From the NCBI RefSeq assembly GCF_000208865.1, contig NC_018394.1, positions 3,599,797 to 3,663,796 on the forward strand: 64,000 nt of DNA, given 5' to 3'. This DNA comes from Neospora caninum Liverpool (lineage: Eukaryota > Apicomplexa > Conoidasida > Eucoccidiorida > Sarcocystidae). Of this stretch, positions 1 through 12,098 are shown in pieces (position 1 is the stretch's first letter; each line of letters begins with the position of its first letter). Both the position numbers and the translations under genes were made by a program. The notes under the pieces are model-generated. The model had not been told where the DNA came from. It saw only the letters and a list, made by a program, of their open reading frames with translations, and did not search any database.

Positions 1-2558
1 ATCCAGGGGCAACTACATCATCCCCCCGCTGCCCGGACGGTTGTCGGCACATAGTCTAGTCATCTGAATATGCCCCAACTACGAAGCGAGTGCAAGTTTC
101 CATACCCAAGCACGGTTCCCTGCAGGAACGGTCAGACCTGAGACGCCTGCATAACTTTTCTCCTCTGTACACCTGTGGGCACCCGCCTTGCCTGAGCTCA
201 CCTTCACCTGCCTCTTTCCTTTTCTCGGAATGCCCAACATCAAGCAACCGAACGCCAACCCCTCTCTACGCGACTGGATTCCTCGTTGGGGGTTTACTTG
301 ATACCGTCGGGAGTCCTAAAGGCCCTCGAGCGCCACATCACGCGCGGCAACTGCACTGAGACTATGGATCCGTAGATGAAGAACGCAAATGAGGTGGTTT
401 GTGTTTGCGGCTTTCAACTTCGAGACCGAAGAGAGCTGCAGTCCCCTCTATACGCGAAAAAATGGATGGACCTCCTGAACCAAACGAAGAAAACTGGTGC
501 ATACGTGCGCAGGGACTTCAACTCGGGAGCGGGAATGCCCATGAATCTTTCTATAGATGCACATTCTTTTGTCATTCGCTTGGGTATATGCAAGCACATT
601 TTGAATCCAGAAAAACGTGCACCTTCTGTGTATAGGCCGTTGGTCGTCTGAGGGAGGATAGATCCCCCAGCTGTCACACTGTCCTCCGGAGTTGTACGCC
701 CAGTGAGGCGATGTGCTGCAGGATCTAATGCAAGGAATCATAGTCGTCCCGTAGATGCGTTCTTCCTCCACATGAGGAGGCCTTCGCATCCCGTCTAGTC
801 TCCTGTCAGATTGAACGGCAAGGAGCGAAACGGACAACGGATGCTTTAGACATACACGACAGCCTCGCTTCCCGTTCGCTCGACATTCGTAGCTGAATCG
901 TGTTCACTGGGGGTTAAAAGTGAACTGAAGCGGAGGAAGAAAGTTGCATCCATGCCCACGGTCCCCCATCCTCTTGCCAAACTGCGTATTTCCTTTTCTG
1001 TCGAGCTTGGCTCGGAGGTTGGAAAACAATCGTACCCTCCGGCGCGGAGTCGGATCCTTCGTGTCGCGGTTCGTGTTCGTGGTGTCTTGGACGGTGGACC
1101 AGGAGAAGCGAACCCTTTGGAACCTGATATCCACAAAAGCGTTGACTCCTTGTTTGTTCTTCGCAAACATGTGAATGGCACAAGAGACCCGTACCGGACA
1201 GTCCATTTCTCCTTTGAGAGATCTTTCTTTCGCAACCGTGCGGTCGCTCGCAGCAGCGCCACGGAGGTGCGAGAGACAAGGCCGCGCGGTCTCCTGCGGT
1301 CGCGCACACGCGTGAAGTGGGAGAAAAGGAACGGGCGAGCGTTTTTGCCGCAAAAAGCGACAATTGCCTTTTTTTCCTGACCGTCGTTTCTCTCTCTCGC
1401 TTCGTTTCCTTTCCACCGACCTCTCTCCATCTTTTCCCTTTTTCTGGCACCACCGCCGTCCTCTGTGTGCTGTCTCGCCCCCCTCCCTCCTCACGCATCT
1501 CGAAGAAAAGGTGTCCGTGGCCCTTGCGTTCGCGTTCCGCCTCGTATCTCCCGTTTCTTCTGTTCGTCTCAGAGCTTTTTCTTCTCTCTCTCTTTTCAGA
1601 GGGCCGAGAAGGGAAGAAAGGAACGAGGTGCTCCCTCGTGTGCAGTCTCGGCGTTTTCTCGACTGTCTCCGGAGGGCGAGAGAGACTGGGGAAGAGCGGT
1701 CCCCCTTGTCTTCCGCTGCTTTCCCCGTTCGAAAAGACTCCGACAGTTCTCTTCGTTTTTCTTCGCTCCGCTCGTGGGTCTCCGCCCTTGCGTGCCCATA
1801 AACCGAGATCTTTCGGCCAACTCCGGCCGCGCGCCTGCACTCGTTGCTCCCGTCTCGTTTCCAGCTTCCCCGGCCCTCTTTCCTCGTCGTGTCCAGATCC
1901 TCAAGCTCAGCACCCCTTCTGCATGTCTCGCGTCCCCTGCCTTTTCGATTGCCGCGCCTCTTGGAGAGAAAAGGCCTCCAGTGTCTTCTGACCCTTTCCC
2001 TTTTTTGCCGCGCCTCTTGGAGAGAAAAGGACTCCAGTGTCTTCTGACCCTTTCCCTTTTTTGCCGCGCCTCTTGGAGAGAAAAGGCCTCCAGTGTCTTC
2101 TGACCCTTTCCCTTTTTTGCCGCGCCTCTTGAAGAGAAAAGGCCTCCAGTGTCTTCTGACCCTTTCCCTTTTTTGCCGCGCCTCTTGGAGAGAAAAGGCC
2201 TCCAGTGTCTTCTGACCCTTTCCCTTTTTTGCCGCGCCTCTTGGAGAGAAAAGGCCTCCAGTGTCTTCTGACCCTTTCCCTTTTTTGCCGCGCCTCTCCG
2301 TTGGTCTCTCCTCGGCGCCCCATCCAGGCGCGTTGTCTTCATCGACGCACCTTCTCTGGAGGTTTTTTTCCTTTCCTCCTCAGTCTCCTTAGAACAGCGG
2401 CCGTTCCCTTCGCGTCATCCTTTGCACACTCTCCCGTCGCTTTCCCCGGTCTGCTCGCAGCGAACAAAACCCTGGCGTACGTACACACAAATACACATCG
2501 GCACCCGTCTTTCTCTCTGCTGTCCTCGACTTCTCTCTGACTCTCGGGCGTTGCGTCG
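1..2558. other. Upstream region and CT-rich leader of the SET-domain gene
   Basis: No gene is supported here. Bases 1-900 are of mixed composition with only short ORFs. From about 1380 to 2550 the plus strand is strongly pyrimidine-rich (long CT runs), as is common in promoter and 5'-UTR DNA of Toxoplasma-type genomes, and it holds a 56-bp minisatellite (1951-2297). The long ORFs on either strand are low in complexity (Ser/Phe/Leu/Arg on plus, Lys/Arg/Glu/Gly on minus) and are expected from this base bias. An in-frame TGA lies just upstream of the ATG at 2559. Confidence 0.6.
1951..2297 (+). repeat. 56-bp minisatellite, six full copies plus a partial one
   Basis: The unit begins GCCGCGCCTCTTGGAGAG and recurs at 1951, 2007, 2063, 2119, 2175, 2231 and 2287, exactly 56 bp apart. 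The last copy breaks off after about 11 bases. The copies are almost identical: the second reads ggactcc instead of ggcctcc, and the fourth has ttgaag instead of ttggag. The unit ends in a pyrimidine run (ccctttcccttttttg). Because 56 is not a multiple of 3, each copy shifts frame, which argues against a coding role. It ends about 260 bp before the start codon of the SET-domain gene. Confidence 0.97.
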
Positions 2559-5500
2559 ATGCCGAAAGAGCTCCGCCGTGCTGCGCCCCTTGCGGGACGG
2601 CCTCGAGCTCTCTCTCCGTCTCTGCATTCCCCCTCGAAAGGCGCCGAGTTTCTGCATGTTCAAGTGGACGTTTGTGCTGGAGCAGAAGACCGGGAAATCT
2701 CCCAACAGATACACACCAACGCACCGCAACAGGGCCAGACGACCTTGACTTCGCCACAACCCGCCTCGCATTCGCCTCCTTGTTCGTCCGTCTCTCCTTC
2801 CTCGTCCTTGGGTTTATCCTCGTCGTCCCCTGCATCTCCTTGTCTCTGTCAGACGCCCCTCGCCTCAAAACTTCTCTCCGCTGCTCCTGCCGTTGCGCCG
2901 TCTTCCTCCTTACTCTCTTCCTTCTGTTCTTCGTCCTCTGTGCCGGTGGGCGCGCGAAGCGACGCAGGGCTCGGCCTGAGGGAGACGCAGGCCTTTCCGA
3001 GGAGCGAGAAGGCGCAGAACGAAGAAGACACCGCGCGCCGTGAAGGCTCGGCGCCTGGGGCGGCTCCAGCTGCGTCGCCGCCGGGGCGCCGCCTGGTGAC
3101 CGGGCGAGGCAGAAAAGGAGTGAATCGTATCAGGCGCTCCCAAGAGCGAAGCGAAGACGACATCGAAGTTCAGATCAGCTCCTCTGACGACGACGCAGAG
3201 CGCGGGCGCGTGCTCGCTCTCCTGCATGCGAAGGGAAAGGGGAAGAAAGCGGCGCCTTCGACGAAAGGGTCCGGGGCGAAGAACGGCGCGAGAGACGACC
3301 GGAAGGGAAGCAGCGGAGAGAGGCGAGGGAGCGACTGCGCTCCGCGGCCAGAGACAGAGGAGGCTCGGGAAGCCGCGCGGAACGGCGGGGAAGATCCAAC
3401 GAAGGCGTCGGCACAAGGCGACGGGCGCGACGGCCAACAGGGCGCCTGCGGTTTGTGCGAGGCGAAACCGCGCGCAGAGGCCACGCCGGGGATCGGCTCG
3501 GCAAGCGAAGCACCGCGTGGAGAAGGCGCGAAAGCGAAGGGACGCGGGACAGGCAGAGAGCACGTGACGGGCAAACACAGCGACGCAGAGCGCGACGGTT
3601 CCTGTGCCGTTCAGAGCGAAAGCGGGGCGGAGGAGAGAGTCGAGGCGGCGGGAGGATCCTGGAGACACTCCGCGGCCACTGCGGCGAAAGCGCATCCCGT
3701 GCACACACGGCGTGAGGCAATGGGGCGAGACGTGGAACAGGCAGGAGACCGGGCGCGAGAGAGCCAGCAGGCGCCCGGGGGTGCGCGGAAGAGAGGCCGC
3801 GAAGAGAGGAGGAGTGAAGAGGAGAGAGACGTTCGGGAGGGCGAGACGGAAGCAGGCGGGCCACGCGCCGAGGGACAAAAGCGGCTGAGAGAGACGTCTG
3901 AGAAAGGCGACGGGGCGAACCCCGCGGGACAGAAGCAAGAGCAGAACGCAGCCCTGCACGAAGACGGTGAAGACGTGCGTGCCGAGCAAGAAGCACACCT
4001 TGAGCGGGCGGCGCCCTGTCGACAGGCGTCTTTGCCCGGGGGGGACGCGTCTCCGTCGTCTGCCGTTCTCCCTGCAGCGCCTTCTGTCGCGGGCGACCCT
4101 GGAGAGCCCTCGCCTCTCGCGCCTCCCGACCTGGGCGACTGCGATTGCAGCGCACCGCGCGAGACTGCCAATGCGTCGGAAGCCTCATTTGGTGCCTCGC
4201 TGTGCCCACGTCTTAGCTCCGAAAACGCCGTTGTCCCCAAAGCCCGGGAAACGTTTCCCTCTCACGCCTGCTCGCGAGAAGATGCCGAGGGCGAGCCGTG
4301 CAGAAGCGAAGAAGCCGCTCTGTTTCGTTTCCAGAAAAAGATGGAGACTCTGGCGCAGGAAGACCTCGGGACAGCGCACTCTATAGCGGTCGACACGCAG
4401 GGCGCTGTCCGCGTCTTCCACGCCGCCTTGTGGTTGGAGCATCTCGCGAAGAAGCGGGAAAAGCGAGCGGAAGACGCGCGAGGAAATGAACTCGAGCGCA
4501 CTGGCGAGAAACGACACCACGCAGGACGGGCGGGCGTTGGGCGCGCGGTGCCTGGAAAGGAGGCGAAACGCGACCAGAAAGGGGACGAAGCGGATACCGC
4601 GGCCGACTGCGAGGACGAAAGCGAGAACGGGGGGGGGAGAGCGGAGACAGGACCGAGGCAGGCCCCGACTGAGGGCGCGACGGGACAGGAAACCGGAGCA
4701 GAGGAGACAGGCGAGGAGCTCGGCGGAGCCGCCAGAGAGAGACCAGAAGCCCCTGCGCCTGTGTCGTCGGCGCAAGGAGAGGAAGCCGGAGGAGGGCGAA
4801 AGGCCGCAGAAAGGAAGAGAGGCGACAACGACGCGGGCCCCGGGTCGTACTACGACAGCGACTGCGACTCCATGTATGGCGAAGGAGCGGACCTGGATCC
4901 TGTGGACGAGAGCGTGCAGAACGCCCTTCTGGGAGACCGCGAAAACGACGTTGTAAGGCTTGGACGTTCGACGTCAACGCAACAAACGCGACGCGGGCGG
5001 GAAGCAGACAGGGGGCCGGCCGGGTGCACGCGAGCGACAGCTAGAGGCTCCAGAGGCAAGAGTGTGTAGGAGCAAAGCGAAGGGTGCGGCACTGAACAGA
5101 CGCAATGCTGGACGGGGGAGACCGCGCGCAACAGAGACGAAGCAGGCTGGAGCAGAACGGATTGGGCTTTCGAGCCTGCGGTGTGGGGCGTCGCTCTGGA
5201 AGCAAGTGGACGTTGCCTCAGCTGGAGAGTGTGGCAGGCGCAGCAAGCAGAGCCAGAGGGGAACTGGACAGATGGACCGCAGCCGCGCAGTGGCGAAACG
5301 GCGAAGTACACATGAGGGGAGAAGCAGAGTTGCTAGTCGGCGGTCGCGTGGCCCCCGCGGGGAGTCGCCTGGGGACGAAGAGCCTCGCGGCTGCGCAGGC
5401 CGGCGGGAAACAACGCGTGGAGAGGAGGGAGACAATGCGGCGGAAGCCGCCACCGGAGAGGTTCGGCGAGGCATGACTGGAAAGACGGGTGAGTGACAAC

Positions 5501-6760
5501 GGTGTTTGCGTGCGCGTGTCCACAGATCTCCCTCGTCGAGGCCTGGCGGAATATCCAGCAACTCTGTCGTTCAGTCGGCTCTAGAGATGCCATTGCCGAC
5601 GTGTCGTCGCCTTCACGCTCCTCCCCGCCCGTTTCTTGCGACTCGCCTGCGCCGTCACCTCTGTCAAAGGAGGAGAGAGCTGCTGTGCGTTCTCAGGCGT
5701 ACAGACAGCTGCCGCCTCGCGTGTGGAACGACAACCTCGAGCTGCACTGTGCGGTGTGCGAGAGGGTGAACCACGACCCACACACGAGTAGGTTTCCATT
5801 TCCCGTCCTTGGGCGCAAATGCCGAGAGGTTGTCCAGGGGATCCATGGGCAGAAAACTGTAAAGACTCGCTAGCACGCGAGTGACGGCGTGGCGAGAAAA
5901 TGACATTCTTGGTCCGTGCACTCAGTTGATCGCGCGGTAGGGATCCCCTCCTTCGTCCCTCCTCCCGACGTGCGCTGGGAGCGTCTTTCCGTCTCTCGGG
6001 CAGAGACAAACGTTCACACCCACGACCGGACCTATTCTCTTGTTTCACTTTCGCTTTCCTTCTCCCACGGTGTCCGCTGCGTTTTCGCCGCCTCTGATTT
6101 CCTCTGCTTCGTTTTGCGTGCGTCTCGCTGCCGACCTTTCGTTTGCTCGCCTTCCCGCATAATGGCCGCGCGCGGCGCCGCATCTCTTTACGGCGCGCGG
6201 TGTGCCGGTCGTCTCCTCCACTCCCTCGCTTCGTCGGCTCTCTTCGTCTCCAGCTTCCGGCTTCGCGTGTCTGTGTGCCTCTCGCTGCTTGCCGCGTTCC
6301 GCAGCGACTATGCTGGTGTGCGAAGCCTACTGCCAGCGCGCCTTCCATCCTGCTTGCGTCGGCTTGGGCAACCTGGAGCTCGACTGGGCCGACGAGGACG
6401 AGCTGCGGTCTCGCGCCTTCTCCTTCCAGTGCGAGGACTGCTGCGACGAGGTTCTCCGGTGCAGGTAAATCAGCCGCGCGTGCAGAGGCCCCTCGCCTAT
6501 TGTGCGCAGATACTTTTGTAAACACGCACATGCATACGCATGAGTGCCTGGGCCTTGAACACAGCTTCTTCGAGGCGAGCGGCCGAGCGGCGACTCCCTC
6601 GGGGCGGGACCTCTTCGTTTCCTTCTGCGGGTGCGCCGACCTTGCGAAGCCGAGGCGGCCGTCGACGCAAGACGCAGGCATGTGGAGGCCGACGCTGTCA
6701 TTCTCTCACTGGCGTACCCACAGAGCCCTGTTCCGTCTGACGCTATCGATGCCGGTACCT

Positions 6761-6795
<35 letters not shown>

Positions 6796-9700
6796 TGTTT
6801 GGACGTGCATGCATGGGTACGTTTTTTAGGTCGGAATCTGGGTATACTGCTACTGAACCAGTGTCGCCTGTCTACATCGGAGTTGCACGTTGCCGACTTG
6901 CGCGTGTGTGTGTGTGTGTGTGTGTGGCGTCTCCCAGCGCGTGCGGTCTCCGCAAGCCTCGGCGTCAACTGTCCCGCTGCAGCCACATGCTGTGCCGCCG
7001 GTTTTACTGCTGGCCTGCCTGCGTGGAGGCGACCGTCCACATATCGCCTTTCCAGTCGGGGCCTCTGGTGCCGTCGCTGCGAGCAGACGACCTGCAACGC
7101 CTGACAGCGAATCGCGGGGCGTGCGCGAACTCCCTTCTGAACCGCCGGCTCAGTAAGAAAGAGGCGAAGCACAAGCATCGCCCGGTCTCCGGTGTCCCCG
7201 CGTCGGCCCCGTCCGCTGATGCTGGTGGATCGGCGGCGCCGACTTGCGCAGAAAACGGGCGCTCTGGCGTATGCGCCGCGGAAGCGGTGGACGCAAAACC
7301 GTCCCCGGAGACAGGCGATGCGGGCGGGGGCAGCGAGGAGAGCGACGCGCAGCGCGCAAGCGCGACTGCGGAGGGAGATAGAGAGGGTCAAGACGGTCTA
7401 CGCAAGCAAGTCGCGGGGGCTGGAGACGCCGAGCGGAGACCGGGGAAGGGAGTCAGACCCAGACAGAAAGAACAGAAAAAGGCAAGGCGAGAAGCGCGAG
7501 CTGGCGGCGCGCCTTCGCTCTTATTCGCGTCGAGAGAAAGCCACGCTGAGAGAAACGACGCAGAAGACGGGCAAGGCGCGGAGGCCAATCGTCTCGTGGA
7601 AGCTGCGCGAATTCTGTACGAGGCAGGCGAAGATGTGTTCTTCGACGCCCAGGGTATGGAGGCAAAAGGCAGCAAAGCAGCAGCAAACGCAGAGACTTCC
7701 TTCTCTTTTCCCGTCGTGTTGAGTCTGCTGTTCGTTGTCACGTCTCCGCCTTTTCCTGCTTTCAGCCGTCTCCTCTGTTTTGAGGGTTCGCGCCTCTGTC
7801 CTTCACGCGCAGTGCCCCGGTCGTCCTCCTCCGTCCCTGCGTCGAGTTCGGTGTCTCACCCTTCTTGGTATCTCTCCGGCCTTCGCTATGTGCGGGTCGC
7901 CCTCTCATTGTCGGTCCTGTTCGGCTCTCCTCCTTTGTCGTTTCCTGTCTCTCTCCTGTTGCCGTTTCTTGTCTCTCTCCCGTTGCAGTTCCTTGTCTCT
8001 GACCCTTTGTCCGGTGTCTCCGTCTGCCCGTTCCCTCACGACCCCGCATTTTTCGGGTTCTGCGCAGCCTCTCGCCTGACGCGCCCCGCTCGCGCCTTTG
8101 TCTTTCTTGTGTGCAGGCCGCGAGCGTTTCATCTGCTCCCGTCATTTTTGCGTGTCTTGCCACACGTTGGAGACGCAGCATTTCACGTGGGAGACGCACC
8201 TTCGCCAACTCGCTTATCTAGCCGACGACCTGCAGCTAGCGGTGCCCAGCTTATCTGGGGCGGCACCGGAGCGGGACACGGACACGGGCACACGGCACAG
8301 AAGCAGCGAAGACGCCCTGGCGACGCAGGGGGGCAGTCGCCAAGCCGAGCCGGTGGAAGCGGCCTTTGAACTGGAGCACGGGAATCGATCCGGTACCCGC
8401 GGCCATCTGCAGAGACGAGGCAGGCATCACGGCCGACTAGACGTTCACGGAGGGCGCGCAGCTGTTCCAGGGAAACCCGGAGACAGCGTGGGCTTTCCGC
8501 AGTGCGGGGCGGTCCAGGCTCGCGGGATAGCCGACGAAACCCCAGGCTCCGCTTGGTCTTCGGCGACCGCTTCTGCGCTGGTGGCATCGCCTCAGGGAGA
8601 TGCGCCCGCGAGTCAGATGGCTGCAGTGAAGAGGCAGCTCGCCTTTGCTCGGGTCTGTTTCGACTTTGTAAAGGAGTCGACGCGAGGGTGGACGGACAGA
8701 AGAATCTTTGCCAAGCAGGTATGCCACGACGTGGTCTCCCTATTCCAAGCGGCGGTTCTCTTCGCGTCTGTTTCCTGACTTTCCCGCGGCCATCTCGCGC
8801 GGCCTTTTGAACGTGTGTGTCGGGTTGCCGCGCCCACAAGATGTGCCCGAGCGTAGGTCTCATTTTCGTTGTCTCCACTCGCTGTTCTGGCCCTTGTTCG
8901 TGCGCGCTCGTTTATCTTGGCCGTCGAAACTCGCCGGCCATTTTCTGCGTCTTCCGCCTTTCCCCGGCAGACGTAGCGACACTGTTCGAACCCGTATTCC
9001 CCCTCTACCCTCTATGGCCGTGGGGGATGTGCCGGCTCGGCAGGGCTTTTCTCCACCCCTCGTTTTCAGTTTCGCCCCTCGCCAGTCATTTCATACTCCC
9101 CGCCGCTGCCTTCTGCTCTGTGCGTGCCACGCAGTACAAGCTGAATCGGCCCGACCCCTTCCCCTCTCTGCTGGTTTCGCCGCTCGTGGACATCTGGGAA
9201 TGTCAGCTCTGCCGGGCTGCCTTTTGCAGTCGCTGTGTGCCGCCCGCTTCGAAGATTCTGAGTGACGCTTCGGGGTCGATTCTCTGCGACTTCTGTCGCT
9301 TTTCCGCGAGCTGGAAACGCCGGAAAGACGCTGCGCTGGGGCCGTACGGCGGCCCCGGGGAGGCGCGGCACGCGCCGTGCAGAGGCGCAGACGAGGCGGG
9401 CGAGCGCGGTCGAAGAGACGGACGAAGGCGGAAGGGAAGGAAGGCGCGAAAGGAGGAGGAGGAGCGACGGATTGCCGAGATGATCAAGGATGTCGTCGTG
9501 GGCGCCGACTGCATGACCAGTCTAACCACGTAAGAGGCGAGGGAGAAATGGAACGAGGCCGCAAGAGAAGAGGCTCTCTGGACAGCAGGCATTTAGGCCT
9601 CGAAGGGAGAGACCATGCCGTCGACCCTCTGCAGAAACGAAAGCGCCTGGGGGGCGGGGGGAGAAGTATAGCCTAGGAAGGCCCTGTCGGAGCCGACGCG

Positions 9701-12058
9701 GAAGGAGTCTTTAACCTGAAGAGATTCAGCGTTCACTGCGAGAGGCAAGAACCGCAGGACTCCCCTTCTGAGGGTTTCGGTTTTGTCCCGCTGCCGCTAC
9801 GCTCTTTCGCGATCCGTTCTCTCTGCTTACCATCGTTTCCCGGTCTCTCGCTGGCGTGTCGTGCTGTGTGCAGGAACTTCCGTCGCTTCCTGAGGGCAGA
9901 GTCTTCTACGCCGGGCCAGAGTGTAAGTCGCCTTCTACGAATAGCGGAGATACTGTCGCAGGCGTCCTTGCGCGACTTGCGCAGAGACACTTTTTCCAGT
10001 CAAAGAGCACGAAGTCTCACCGGGTTTGTTCGGCGTCTGCTGCCCGCACACGCGCTGCGTCCCTGTGAAGTGTGAAAGCGTGTCCGTTTCGTTCACGGAG
10101 CTCAGACACCAATGCGCTTGAACGAGTTACCAAACGTAGCTTTGTCGCCGCCTCTTTCCTTGGTGAAGCGTATTTTCGCGTCGCGTGTTTGCGTTTCTCC
10201 TTTTGGCCGTTTCTGTTCTTCACCGCGCATTTCCTGCCTCTCGGCACCGAGGTCGCCCACGCGTCGTCCCACTTCACTTCCCGTGTCTCCTGTCTCCTCT
10301 CGCCGCGTCAGGCCTGCGTCGCAGCTCCGGTTCGCGTCATCGACGACCGAGCCTGGGAGAGCTGCGCGCTTCTCGAGGACGAGCCGGGGCTCGATGACGC
10401 TGCAGCCGCAGCCCCGGCGGTCCTCTCGCCGTCCGCTTCAGCCTCCAGCGCCTCTGGATCTAAGGGCCTTTCTTCGCTCTCGGCGGAGTCGGCGCGGAAG
10501 CGGCTGCATGGCGCGCCTTCTCGGAATGCGTCAGTCGGCGAGGCGGGGGAGAGCGGCGAGCGGAAGCGGCGGAAGGCACGCGACGGGGAGCGCGGCGAGG
10601 CGGGCTCCGGAGGGGCGGACACTCCTGGCGCGAAACCGTCTCGGCAGTTGGCGGCGGGGGCGTTTGGGGCGGACCGTCTGAATTTTCAGTTCACGACGAG
10701 TTGCATTTTCCCCGCGCAGTGCCGGAACCTGCTGCGGGCGCGCAGCGAGGGCGAGATGTGCGTGTGCGCGGGGCGAACGTGCGACGCCGACTGTTTGAAT
10801 CGGAGCCGCGGAATTCAGTGCGACCGGAAACGGTGCAAATTCGGGCCAGTCGACTGCGGGAACCGACAGTTCAAGCGCGGGGGCGGCTCGGGGTCTCAGG
10901 CTTTCTGCTTCGTGCAGGACTGCGGCGAGAAGGGTTTGGGCGTCTTTGCCCGGGAACGGATCGAAGAGGGAAAACTGGTGATCGAGTACGTGGGCGAGGT
11001 ACTGGACTCGCAGCTGCTCGCGGCGCGCGTGCGCGCGTACACGCAGCAGGAGTTGGTACGCGGCCAGCCGCAACACTGGTACGTGATGGAAGTCATTCCC
11101 CACGTGTACATCGACAGCACGCGCGTGGGGAATATTGCGCGACTGGTGAACCACAGCTGCGAGCCGAACTGCTCACTGCAACGCGTGAACGTCCACGGGA
11201 CCTACCGGATGGGGATCTTCGCGTTGCGCCCGATCCTCCCCGGGGAGGAGATCTCGTACGACTACGGCTTCACCCGCAAGGGCTTCGGCCAAGGCTTCGT
11301 CTGCTTCTGCGGGAGCAGCAAGTGCCGGGGGCGGATCGGCGGCGACAGCCGCCGGAACAAGTTTGGAGACGTCGCCGACAACGCACTCAAGCGAAAGGAG
11401 GGATTCGACACTCTGCTGTGCAAGCAACTCTGCCAGGCCATCACGTCCCAGAGCTTCTCGAGGGCCGAACGCATCCCGCCGCCCTCCCCCTACACGTGGC
11501 GACGCGACGGCGTCGGCACCAGCGCCCAGGCGCGCGCGTGGCTCGAGAAGAAACTCGCGGAAGGAGAGGCCGACAACCCGTTCTTTGCGCAGTTCATCTT
11601 CGACTTCCACCTCTATGACGGTAGGGAGAGAAGCGCGCAAGAGGGTGGAGTGGCCAAACGGGGGGTGCTGAGAAAAATCGGCGACGCGAAAAAAGATGGA
11701 AGGAGAGAAGACGCACGACTGCCGAGTCGCCTCGCCTAGTCGCCTGTGAAGCCGGGCGCAACATTCAAGAAGGAGAGGGGGGACGCAACGGAACGAGTCG
11801 GGCACAAAACGGAAAACAATGCCACGTCTCCCACCACAGCTCCTCCTCTCGTGTGCGTGAACGCCAGATCAGTGCTGTCTTTTTGGTGCATTTCCACAGC
11901 CGCCGTAAACTTCGTCAAACTCCTCCTGCTGGACGGAAAGACCGTCGAAGAATTCGCTCGCAGCAAAACGAAATCCGTGAGGAAAAACTCTCTGCGCCCT
12001 GCTCAAGTGCTGGAGGCCAATCCCGATCGGCCCCCACCCATGTGTCCACATGCATACA

Positions 12059-12098
<40 letters not shown>

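Noticed and set aside
1596..2342. Minus-strand ORF of 248 codons across the minisatellite, with repeated Lys/Gly/Gln/Arg peptides
   Set aside because: The 56-bp unit shifts frame in each copy, yet similar low-complexity peptides appear in more than one frame. It reflects the repeat's base bias and lies antisense to a CT-rich leader.
2910..4209. Long minus-strand ORFs (344 and 362 codons) opposite the first exon of the SET-domain gene
   Set aside because: Arg/Pro/Ser/Leu-rich shadow frames typical of the complement of GC-rich coding DNA; no domain and no conserved start.
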